Source: FEN-727 sp036508635 (GTDB lineage Bacteria; Actinomycetota; Geothermincolia; Fen-727; Anoxymicrobiaceae). Taken from it: DNA of 23,087 nt. The notes beneath the pieces are model-generated. The model was given only the letters and a program-made list of their open reading frames with translations, was not told where the DNA came from and did no database searches. Positions 14,719 to 21,265 of the stretch are shown in pieces; within the stretch, counting starts at the first letter, position 1, and every line of letters begins with the position of its first letter. Position numbers and translations under genes: made by a program. The stretch is taken from NCBI GenBank assembly GCA_036508635.1, contig DATCGY010000260.1, forward strand, positions 1-23,087, in the 5' to 3' direction.

Positions 14719-16406
14719 GTCGTTCGACCTCCGTTCCCCGATCTGGTTGTAAAGTCAATTACGGCCCCCTCGGCCGCGCTGCCCACGAGTCTCGAGTAGA
14801 TGCCGAGGACTCCCCTGTCGTACTTGACCGGCGGCGGGCTCCACTCTTCCATCCTGAACTCGAACTCATCCTCGGAAATGTTTATCTCCAGCCGGCGTTT
14901 CTCGACGTCGACCTCGATCTCATCACCGTCGCGCACCAGCGCTATCGGCCCGCCGGCCGCCGCTTCGGGAGAGACGTGGCCGATGGCGCCACCCCTGGTG
15001 CCGCCGGAGAAGCGCCCGTCCGTTATCAGGATCACTTCGTCATCGAGGCCCATGCCGGCTATCGCCGCGGTCGGCAGGAGCATCTCTCGCATTCCCGGGC
15101 CTCCACGAGGCCCCTCGTATCTGATTATCACGACATCGCCTGGCTTGATGCCGCCGGCTTTTATGACTTCTATGCCTTCTTCCTCCGAATCAAAGACCCT
15201 GGCCGGACCCTTGTGCTTGCGCATCTTGTCGCCCATCGCCGCCTCCTTGAGGACCGCGCCGCCCGGCGCGAGGCTGCCTCGCAGCACCGCAAGCCCCCCC
15301 CGGGGGGAGTACGGATCGGAAGCAAGCCTGATCACATCGAGGTCCAGGCTCCGCGCCCCGGCGATGTTATCACCGAGGGTCTTGCCGGTCACGGTCGTTA
15401 CGTCGAGGTCGATGGCCCCGATCTGCGCCAGCTCTCCCATGACCGCGGGTATGCCGCCCGCGGCATGAAGGTCTTCCATGTGATGCCTGCTCCCACCCGA
15501 CGGTGCGATACGGCAGAGGTTGGGCGTGGTCGAACAAACCCTGTCGACGTCCTTGAGTCCCAGCGTTATGCCGAGCTCGGAGGCGATCGCCGGCAGGTGC
15601 AACAATGAGTTGGTCGAGCCGCCGATGGCCATGTCCACCGCCAGCGCGTTGAAGAATGCTTTCCTGGTAAGTATCCGGTCGGGCTTGATGCCCCTCTCCA
15701 CCAGGTCGACTACGGTCGCGCCGGTCTCGCGGGCCAGCTTCAGGCGTTCTTCGTAAACCGCCGGAGTCGTGCCATTGCCGGGCAGGGCGAACCCGAGCGC
15801 TTCGGTAAGGCAGTTCATACTATTGGCCGTGAACAGTCCGGAGCAGCATCCGGGCCCGGGGCAAGCGCATCTTTCGAAGCTCTCGAGCTCTTCGTCGCTT
15901 ACGTCGCCGGAAGACGAAGCCTCGACCACGGTTATAAAGTCGTGCTTCTTGTCTCCGAGTCGCCCGGCCAGCATCGGCCCGCCGCTGACCACCGCCGCGG
16001 GGACGTCCATCCTCGCCGCGGCCATGATCATGCCGGGCACGACCTTGTCACAGTTGGGAATGAGCACAACGCCGTCGAGCGCGTGTGCCCTGACCATTAT
16101 CTCGACAGTGTAGCTGATTATCTCGCGCGAGGGGAGCGAGTACTTCATGCCTTCGTGCCCCATCGCGAGGCCGTCACAAACAGCGATGGTGTTAAAGACC
16201 AGTGGAGTGCCTCCCGCAAGGCGTACGCCCTCGGATGCGGCCTGGTTTACTTTATCGAGGTGGACATGCCCGGGCACCAGCTCGTTCGCGGAGCCCGCGA
16301 CTCCGATCAGCGGTCGGACGATTTCGTCTTCAGTCAGGCCGAGCGCGCGCAACAGAGCCCGCTGCCCCGCCTTCTCTCTTCCTTTCTTGATGCTGTCGCT
16401 TCGCAT
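14715..16406 (-). CDS. ilvD: Dihydroxy-acid dehydratase
   Basis: A 563-residue iron-sulfur dehydratase that converts the dihydroxy acids from IlvC into 2-oxoisovalerate and 2-oxo-3-methylvalerate. Seen: RALLRALGLTEDE near the N terminus, NELVPGHVHLDKV (41-53), NTIAVCDGLAMGHEGM (72-87), IPNCDKVVPGM with Cys119, CACPGPGCCSGLFTANSMNC (180-199), MAIGGSTNSLLHL, and the C-terminal VIRYEGPRGGPGM and TDGRFSGGTRG. The VPGHVHL loop resembles E. coli IlvD rather than the PCN loop of many [2Fe-2S] enzymes. The cysteine-rich GPGCCSG and the extra Cys77 (Asp in E. coli IlvD) are slightly unusual. The ATG follows GAGGTGGGGAA. A 159-base spacer separates it from the upstream isocitrate-dehydrogenase-like gene, so it could start its own transcript. 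Confidence 0.96.
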   Translation of the reverse strand: MRSDSIKKGREKAGQRALLRALGLTEDEIVRPLIGVAGSANELVPGHVHLDKVNQAASEGVRLAGGTPLVFNTIAVCDGLAMGHEGMKYSLPSREIISYTVEIMVRAHALDGVVLIPNCDKVVPGMIMAAARMDVPAAVVSGGPMLAGRLGDKKHDFITVVEASSSGDVSDEELESFERCACPGPGCCSGLFTANSMNCLTEALGFALPGNGTTPAVYEERLKLARETGATVVDLVERGIKPDRILTRKAFFNALAVDMAIGGSTNSLLHLPAIASELGITLGLKDVDRVCSTTPNLCRIAPSGGSRHHMEDLHAAGGIPAVMGELAQIGAIDLDVTTVTGKTLGDNIAGARSLDLDVIRLASDPYSPRGGLAVLRGSLAPGGAVLKEAAMGDKMRKHKGPARVFDSEEEGIEVIKAGGIKPGDVVIIRYEGPRGGPGMREMLLPTAAIAGMGLDDEVILITDGRFSGGTRGGAIGHVSPEAAAGGPIALVRDGDEIEVDVEKRRLEINISEDEFEFRMEEWSPPPVKYDRGVLGIYSRLVGSAAEGAVIDFTTRSGNGGRTT

Positions 16407-16565
16407 TTCCCCACCTCGCCGGGTCCGGCTGCCGCTCTCGGACCCAATTGTTTACCGCATTTACCGCGATACCCGGAGCCTGACCTCTGGTCCGCCCAAT
16501 ACAACATCGTGGTTGCCCGCCCCGATCCATTGCACGGTCCAAGATCCTAGACCCCGATCTCACAG
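16407..16565 (-). promoter_or_regulatory. ilvD leader region with stem-loop and tandem repeat
   Basis: The largest spacer in the biosynthetic run. Close to ilvD an inverted repeat, GGGTCCG (16421-16427) with CGGACCC (16439-16445), can form a seven-base-pair stem with an 11-base loop just ahead of the ribosome site. Next to it lies a short tandem repeat, TTTACCGCA/TTTACCGCG (16451-16468). I looked for a T-box consensus, a leader peptide rich in Ile/Val/Leu codons and a U-tract and found none. It may be a control point for ilvDBNC; the mechanism is unknown. Confidence 0.42.
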
Positions 16566-17579
16566 CTAAAGCGATTGGATCGCCTTGACGATGGCGTCCG
16601 CCATCTCGCTTGTCCTGGCATCACCGCCAATGTCGTACGTAACAACTTTGCCCTCGCCGATGACCTTGCGCACGCCGGCAAGCACGCGCTCGGCCGCTTC
16701 CGTCTGCCCGATATGCTTGAGCATGAGGTAGCCCGAGAGTATTTGGGCGGTCGGGTCTACCTTGTCTAGGCCCGTGTACTTGGGTGCGCTGCCATGCGCG
16801 GGCTCGAAGACCGACAGCTCGCCGTCTCCGAGGTTGGAGCTCGGTGCGATGCCGAGCCCTCCTATGAGGCCTGCGCAGAGGTCGCTCAACAGGTCGCCGT
16901 ACAGGTTGGGCATGACCATGACGTCGTACAACTGTGGTTTCTGCACGAGCTGCATGCACATGTTGTCGACGATGCGGTCCTCGAACTCCACGTCCGGGTA
17001 CTCCTCGGACATGCGTCTCGCCGTCGCGAGGAAGAGCCCGTCGGTCATCTTCATGATGTTGGCCTTGTGAACGACCGTGAGCTTCTTGCGGTTGTTGCTC
17101 CGGACATACTCGAACGCGAAACGTACGATGCGCTCGGAGCCCTGCCTCGTGATGATCTTGATCGACTCTGCGACGTCAGGGGTCACCATGTGCTCGATAC
17201 CGGCGTATAGGTCTTCCATGTTCTCGCGAACGACCACGAGGTCTATGTCGCGGTATGGAGTCTTCACGCCGTCGATGAAGAACGCGGGACGCACGCACGC
17301 GTACAGGCCGAGCTCCCTGCGAAGCGCGACGTTGACGCTGCGGAAGCCGCTTCCGACCGGCGTCGTGATCGGTCCCTTGTAGGCGATTCTGTTCTCGCGT
17401 ATGTTGTCCAGCACGGCCTCGGGAAGCGGGGTGCCGTACTTCTCCATGACGTCCGCGCCGGCCTCCCGCCAGTCCCATTCGATCTCGGCGCCTGCGGCCT
17501 CCAGGACCTTGAGCGCCGCGTCCACGAGCGAAGGTCCGACCCCGTCACCGGGAATGAGTGTTACTCGTCTCTTTGCCAT
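16566..17579 (-). CDS. Isocitrate/homoisocitrate dehydrogenase-like beta-decarboxylating dehydrogenase
   Basis: A 337-residue member of the isocitrate/isopropylmalate dehydrogenase family. Seen: IPGDGVGPSLVD, TPVGSGFRSVNVALRRELGL (73-92), CVRPA with Arg97, VVRENMEDLYAGIEH (116-130), Lys172, and metal aspartates Asp205, Asp229 and Asp233. Ser81, Asn83 and Arg87 match the residues that bind isocitrate in E. coli isocitrate dehydrogenase (Ser113, Asn115, Arg119), and differ from the leucine-rich helix of LeuB. The cofactor loop is HGSAPKYTGLDK with Lys267-Tyr268, resembling NADP-type enzymes, yet the C-terminal TYDIGGDARTSE resembles the NAD/homoisocitrate group, so the cofactor is uncertain. 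It follows the LeuD-like gene after 17 bases. Most likely it makes 2-oxoglutarate from isocitrate; homoisocitrate oxidation is the main alternative. Confidence 0.85.
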   Translation of the reverse strand: MAKRRVTLIPGDGVGPSLVDAALKVLEAAGAEIEWDWREAGADVMEKYGTPLPEAVLDNIRENRIAYKGPITTPVGSGFRSVNVALRRELGLYACVRPAFFIDGVKTPYRDIDLVVVRENMEDLYAGIEHMVTPDVAESIKIITRQGSERIVRFAFEYVRSNNRKKLTVVHKANIMKMTDGLFLATARRMSEEYPDVEFEDRIVDNMCMQLVQKPQLYDVMVMPNLYGDLLSDLCAGLIGGLGIAPSSNLGDGELSVFEPAHGSAPKYTGLDKVDPTAQILSGYLMLKHIGQTEAAERVLAGVRKVIGEGKVVTYDIGGDARTSEMADAIVKAIQSL

Positions 17580-17596
17580 GATGTCTTTTCCCTTAC

Positions 17597-18112
17597 CTAT
17601 TCCGCGCCCTCGCGCTCGAGCGTGAGGCGTCCGTGTTTCTTCATGTACTGCACCAGCCCGCCTTCAGAGAGGATGTCGAGCATTACCTTCGGCAGCGGGC
17701 TCGAATTCAGCTCCAATCCCCTTGTGACGTCGCGTATGGTGCCGGCCGCAAGGTCGATCTCGAGCTCGTCACCCTCGGCGATATCGCTGGTATCGCAGGC
17801 CAGCGCGGGCAGCCCGTTGTTCACAGAGTTGCGGAAGTATATCCGCGCGAACGAGCCGGCGAGGACCCCGGCGACCCCTGCGTGCTTGAGCGCCAGCGGC
17901 GCCTGCTCGCGCGACGACCCGCAGCCGAAGTTCTTCCCCGCGACGATAAAGTCGCCCTTCTCGAGGCACTCGTAGAATTCAGGGTCGAGATCCTCCATGA
18001 CGTAACAGGCCAGCTCGTCCATGTCGAGCGTCTTGAACTTGTGGCGCCCGGAGATAATATAATCGGTGTTGATATCGTCACCGAACCTGTGTGCTTTTCC
18101 CTTTATGACCAT
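17597..18112 (-). CDS. Aconitase/homoaconitase-type small subunit (LeuD family)
   Basis: A 171-residue swivel-domain subunit paralogous to LeuD at 5140-5640. Seen: GDDINTDYIISGRHKFKTLD (11-30), NFGCGSSREQAPLAL, AGSFARIYFRNSVNNGLPAL, and IDLAAGTIRDVTRG. The loop that contacts the substrate side group reads HKFKT with Lys25 and Lys27, whereas the leucine-cluster copy has HLVT. In methanogen enzymes a basic residue in this loop favours (homo)aconitate and a hydrophobic one isopropylmalate, so a tricarboxylate substrate is favoured here; some bacterial LeuD proteins also carry basic residues, so this is not decisive. The ATG follows AAGGA with a short spacer and lies 15 bases after the large-subunit stop. 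The C terminus ends in a charged tail. Confidence 0.85.
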   Translation of the reverse strand: MVIKGKAHRFGDDINTDYIISGRHKFKTLDMDELACYVMEDLDPEFYECLEKGDFIVAGKNFGCGSSREQAPLALKHAGVAGVLAGSFARIYFRNSVNNGLPALACDTSDIAEGDELEIDLAAGTIRDVTRGLELNSSPLPKVMLDILSEGGLVQYMKKHGRLTLEREGAE

Positions 18113-18127
18113 CTCAAATCCTTCTCA

Positions 18128-19405
18128 TTACCGGCGCTTTTCGGAGCCCTGGCCGTCATAGCGCCTCGGGTCGGCGATCTTTCCCTCGATGCAGCTCGCG
18201 GCGACCGTAGCCGGTGATGCCAGGTAGATGAAAGCCTCCGGGTTGCCCATGCGGCCCTTGAAATTGCGGTTTGCAGTCGAAATGACGTTTTCACCGTCGC
18301 CCGGCACTCCCTGGTGCGTCCCGACGCACGAAGCGCATCCCGGGCAGAGCACAGAGCCACCGGCCTCGGTAAATACCTCAATGAGCCCCTCGCGGAGCGC
18401 CATAAGCATAACCTCGCGAGAAGCGGGCGCCACTATGAGCCTCACTCCCGGAGCGACCTTCTTGCCCTTGAGTATGCCGGCCGCGGCGCGAAGGTCCTCG
18501 AGCCTGCCGTTCGTGCACGTACCGATGAGCCCCTCGGCTACAGGCGTGCCCTCGACCTCCCCCACCGGCACGACGTTATCGACGGTGTGGGGTTTTGCGA
18601 TCTGTGGCTCCAGGCCCGACACATCGAACTCGAGCTCGCTGGCATACACCGCGTCGGAATCCGCCCGTACGGACTGGAACCCGGATTTGGTCCTGCCCTT
18701 GAAGAACTCGAGAGTCTTTTCGTCGGCTTCCATGAGGCCCGCCTTTGCCCCCATCTCGACAGCAAGGTTGCTGATCGTCAACCTGCCGTCCAGGCTGAGG
18801 TCCGATATCGCCGGCCCGCCTATCTCGAGCGCCATATACGTGGCGCCGTCAGCCGTGATGCTGCCCACCATCATGAGGGCGATATCTTTTGACCAGACCC
18901 CCTCGTGAAGCTTGCCGGTCACGGTCACCTTCGCGGTCTCGGGAACCCTGAACCATAGCGAGCCGGACATCATGCCGGCCGCCATGTCGGTCGAGCCGAC
19001 CCCGGTCGCGAACGCGTTGACCGCACCGTACGTGCAAGTATGAGAGTCTGCCCCGATAACCAGGCTGCCGGGCACCACGTGGGCCTTGTCGAGCATCACC
19101 TGGTGGCATACGCCCTCGCCTACGTCGTTCAACTCGAGCCCATGCTCGGAGGCGAACCGGCGCATGATATCGTGCAGCTGGGACACCGACCTGAGTGGGC
19201 TCGGTGCGTTATGGTCTATGCAGAGCGCGACTCGCTCCGGGTGCGCGACCTCGTCGTGCCCCATGCCCTCGAACGAGCGGATTGCCAGAGGCGCTGTCCC
19301 GTCCTGTGCCATCATGTAGTCCAGCTCGGCGATCACTATCTCGCCGGCACTTGCATCGGCGCCTGAATGCGAGCTCAGGATCTTCTCGGAGATGGTCTTT
19401 CCCAC
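18128..19405 (-). CDS. Aconitase/homoaconitase-type large subunit (LeuC family)
   Basis: A 425-residue aconitase-superfamily subunit paralogous to LeuC at 5637-6893. Seen: KTISEKILSSHSG at the N terminus, GTAPLAIRSFEGMG, CIDHNAPSP (62-70), VIGADSHTCTYGAVNAFATG (116-135), and [4Fe-4S] ligands Cys297 (GTCTNGR), Cys357 and Cys360 (CPGCASCVGTHQG). The CASCVGTHQGVPGDGE segment differs from the CGPCLGGHMG of the leucine copy. The start is GTG at 19405, chosen for GGAGG (19415-19419, plus strand) nine bases upstream and because conserved sequence begins there; an in-frame ATG at 19531 would add 42 unsupported residues. It heads the three-gene module with the small subunit and the isocitrate-dehydrogenase-like enzyme. 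The predicted role is citrate/isocitrate or homocitrate/homoisocitrate interconversion; a second isopropylmalate or citramalate isomerase is the alternative. Confidence 0.86.
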   Translation of the reverse strand: MGKTISEKILSSHSGADASAGEIVIAELDYMMAQDGTAPLAIRSFEGMGHDEVAHPERVALCIDHNAPSPLRSVSQLHDIMRRFASEHGLELNDVGEGVCHQVMLDKAHVVPGSLVIGADSHTCTYGAVNAFATGVGSTDMAAGMMSGSLWFRVPETAKVTVTGKLHEGVWSKDIALMMVGSITADGATYMALEIGGPAISDLSLDGRLTISNLAVEMGAKAGLMEADEKTLEFFKGRTKSGFQSVRADSDAVYASELEFDVSGLEPQIAKPHTVDNVVPVGEVEGTPVAEGLIGTCTNGRLEDLRAAAGILKGKKVAPGVRLIVAPASREVMLMALREGLIEVFTEAGGSVLCPGCASCVGTHQGVPGDGENVISTANRNFKGRMGNPEAFIYLASPATVAASCIEGKIADPRRYDGQGSEKRR

Positions 19406-19544
19406 TCTTAAATTCCTCCAATAACCATTGTTCCCCTCTAAGGCCCCGGAGGACCCCGATGGGGAACGATTTGAAATTTCATTGTATTTGTTTTGCTGGA
19501 TTTTGAAAAGTTTTCCGGCCTTTGTTCGCAAATTTGCGCGATTT
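19406..19544 (-). promoter_or_regulatory. Promoter, operator-like palindrome and structured leader of the aconitase-like module
   Basis: An AT-rich island in a GC-rich region. On the minus strand a TACAAT -10 (19481-19486) lies 17 bases from a TTTTCA -35 (19504-19509). Upstream is a perfect 12-base palindrome CGCAAATTTGCG (19527-19538), flanked by a TTGAAAA/TTTTCAA inverted pair. Downstream, before the ribosome site, the RNA can form a two-tier hairpin: GUUCCCC with GGGGAAC (19461-19467 and 19430-19436) enclosing GGUCC-UCCG-GGGCC, whose loop is a UNCG-type tetraloop. Sequence elements are seen; promoter and regulatory roles are inferred. Confidence 0.55.
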
Positions 19545-20660
19545 TCAAGGAGAAGTCCAGCTTATTGGATCGCGCCAATCGCCCGCGGTCAGTTCAACGG
19601 TACCCTTCAGCACTCCCGCGGGATCGTATCGCTTGACCGAAAGATCCGACCTACTGTCAGCCTCGGGGGCCCCCGATCTGACCAGCACGGCGAACTCACC
19701 CGACTTCGGAGACGTTGAGATACTCGTGAACCAGGTGAGAGTTGGCGATTCGGGTGGCGCCACCAGTAGGTCCATCGACGAAGCCCCGCTGGCGCTCATT
19801 TTTACGAGGTAAGTCGCTGTAGCCGTTTTCGCTCCGGCCCCCTCGGTGATGAGTACCGCTATCGACTCCTCGTCCAGCCATGTAAGCGGACCGATCTTGC
19901 CGTTGACGACGCGGCCTTGCGAGTCCTTTGTGAACCCTGATTCCAGGACGGTCCGTTCCGTGATCTTTTTATCACCTCGACCCGTCGCCAGGCCGGTTAC
20001 AACGTTTATCCTTCCGTTTTCCACGTATGCCAGGCGACCATCCTTCGGAGAGAACGAAGCGTAACTCACAGCCGATGGTATCTTTACCTCGCCGGTCCCC
20101 TCAGGACCCTTGAACGGAAACTCGATCACCGCGCCGCTCTTGATGTCCACCAGCCACATCCGCCCGCCCGAAAGGAACCAGATCTGGTTGTGCTGCCGGA
20201 CAAACCCTATCTCATCTATCTTCTGCGGCTTCTCGCCGGGAACAACCCACTCGGCCTGAAGCCGTCCGCTGTATGCGCTCCTGCTCTGCACGGTTACCCT
20301 GTCGACCTTCCCGCCGGCTTTGTGGAACCACCCCAAGGCCACCTCTTCCCTGCTTCCGGATATCGCCCATGACGTATAACCTTCGTCGGGAGCCGGCTTC
20401 GCAACGAGCTCGTGCGTGACCCCGCCTCCAAGCGGCACGACGGATATGCCGCCGGACCGACCGACCAGGGTCTCCGCGTTTTGAAGTTTCCCGGGCAGCA
20501 TGTGTGGCACTATAAGAGCAGACAGCACAAGCGCAGCGAGCATCACCGTGAGATACACGATCGTACGTGGCTGCGGGCGCCACCCCTTGCTCCGCTCCAC
20601 GTATTTCTTCGCCTGGTCGACACGGATCTCTACGCGCTTCTCTACCTTGGATTGAGCCAT
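19545..20660 (-). CDS. Membrane-anchored extracytoplasmic protein of unknown function, propeller-like
   Basis: A 371-residue protein with a charged cytoplasmic N terminus (about 1-32, rich in Lys, Arg, Glu), one membrane segment at about 33-54 (IVYLTVMLAALVLSALIVPH), and a roughly 315-residue outer domain with no further membrane segment. The outer domain has repeated stretches such as YTSWAISGSREEVAL, YASFSPKDGRLAYVENG, LTWLDEESIAVLIT and FTSISTSPKSGEFAVLV. These resemble blades of a TolB/WD40-like beta-propeller, as in LpqB-type or sensor ectodomains, but no named family is recognised. It is a type II (N-in) anchored protein. Start: ATG at 20660, directly after a TATAAT box with no Shine-Dalgarno site. 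Neighbours give no functional clue; the aconitase-like module follows after 139 bases. Confidence 0.8.
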   Translation of the reverse strand: MAQSKVEKRVEIRVDQAKKYVERSKGWRPQPRTIVYLTVMLAALVLSALIVPHMLPGKLQNAETLVGRSGGISVVPLGGGVTHELVAKPAPDEGYTSWAISGSREEVALGWFHKAGGKVDRVTVQSRSAYSGRLQAEWVVPGEKPQKIDEIGFVRQHNQIWFLSGGRMWLVDIKSGAVIEFPFKGPEGTGEVKIPSAVSYASFSPKDGRLAYVENGRINVVTGLATGRGDKKITERTVLESGFTKDSQGRVVNGKIGPLTWLDEESIAVLITEGAGAKTATATYLVKMSASGASSMDLLVAPPESPTLTWFTSISTSPKSGEFAVLVRSGAPEADSRSDLSVKRYDPAGVLKGTVELTAGDWRDPISWTSP

Positions 20661-20695
20661 GCATGTATTATATTCTCTATACCGCCGGTGGTTGA
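20661..20695 (-). promoter_or_regulatory. Promoter of the anchored propeller-like gene, possibly leaderless
   Basis: A perfect TATAAT (20667-20672, minus strand) ends six bases before the ATG at 20660, so transcription should start at or next to the start codon. No ribosome site is visible in the remaining bases. The matching -35 position (around 20690-20695) is poor. A leaderless mRNA is therefore inferred from the spacing. Confidence 0.5.
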
Positions 20696-20708
20696 CATGG
20701 TTATTTGT

Positions 20709-20737
20709 TTGAAATCGGATTTGGCATTTGGTATATT
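20709..20737 (+). promoter_or_regulatory. gcvH promoter
   Basis: A TTGAAA -35 (20709-20714), an exact 17-base spacer and a TATATT -10 (20732-20737) lie upstream of gcvH. The predicted start site near 20744 leaves a leader of about 20 bases containing GGAGGG (20755-20760), five bases before the ATG. Confidence 0.7.
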
Positions 20738-20765
20738 TCCGTTCAGGCCAACAAGGAGGGAAAAG

Positions 20766-21152
20766 ATGGAGAATTACCCCGAGGACGTAAAGTATCACAA
20801 AGAACATATGTGGGTGCGATCCGACGGCACCGTTGGAATAAGCTTTTTCGCTCAGGACCAACTTGGCGAGATAGTCTTCATCGAGGTGCCCGAAGCTGGC
20901 GCCGAGATAGAGGCGGGAGAAGCTTTCGGCGAGATCGAGTCACGCAAGTCGGTCTCTGACCTCTACGCGCCCATCAGCGGGACCCTCAAGGAGGTCAACT
21001 CCGAGGTCCTCGACGCTCCCGAGACGATCAACGAGGATCCCTACGGCAAGGCCTGGATCGCGGTCGTCGACATCAGCGACCAGAGCGAGATGGACAACCT
21101 TCTCTCCGCCGCCGAGTACAAAGAGCTGGTCTCCGGCGAAGAAGCTCCTTGA
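20766..21152 (+). CDS. gcvH: Glycine cleavage system H protein
   Basis: A 128-residue lipoyl carrier protein that shuttles the aminomethyl group between the P, T and L proteins of the glycine cleavage system, and in many bacteria also serves as a lipoyl relay for other 2-oxoacid dehydrogenases. Seen: YHKEHMWVRSDGTVGISFFA (10-29), QLGEIVFIEVPEAGAEIE, and EIESRKSVSDLYAPISGTLK with the lipoylated Lys61; then VNEDPYG-like INEDPYGKAWI. Length matches the family. ATG at 20766 follows GGAGGG by five bases and starts the conserved MENYPEDVKYHKEH; the frame is open further upstream without similarity. It is the only plus-strand gene, with its own promoter and terminator and no gcvT, gcvP or lpd nearby, so it is expressed separately from any partner genes. 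Confidence 0.95.
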   Translation: MENYPEDVKYHKEHMWVRSDGTVGISFFAQDQLGEIVFIEVPEAGAEIEAGEAFGEIESRKSVSDLYAPISGTLKEVNSEVLDAPETINEDPYGKAWIAVVDISDQSEMDNLLSAAEYKELVSGEEAP

Positions 21153-21183
21153 TCCGAGCCTCTCGGCTCAAACTACGCGATTG

Positions 21184-21215
21184 AAAAGGCGGGCATCATG
21201 CCCGCCTTTTTTCTT
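21184..21215 (+). terminator. Intrinsic terminator between gcvH and gatB
   Basis: An 11-base-pair stem AAAAGGCGGGC/GCCCGCCTTTT (21184-21194 with 21200-21210), loop ATCAT, runs into a T-rich tail on the plus strand. It ends gcvH. The A-run on the left gives four U residues on the opposite strand, so it probably also stops gatB transcripts arriving from the right. Confidence 0.9.
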
Positions 21216-21265
21216 TCCCACTTCGAAACCTTCCATTCTTGAACGTGGTCTCTTGAGGCACGGGG

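Noticed and set aside
14694..15608. A 304-codon plus-strand frame opposite ilvD
   Set aside because: It is antisense to an intact ilvD with all motifs, and its product has no family features or ribosome site.
16407..16565. T-box riboswitch or attenuator leader peptide before ilvD
   Set aside because: No T-box antiterminator consensus, no run of Ile, Val or Leu codons and no terminator U-tract was found.
20692..20697. A perfect TTGACA on the plus strand as -35 for gcvH
   Set aside because: No acceptable -10 lies 16-18 bases downstream; the TTGAAA/TATATT pair at 20709-20737 fits better.
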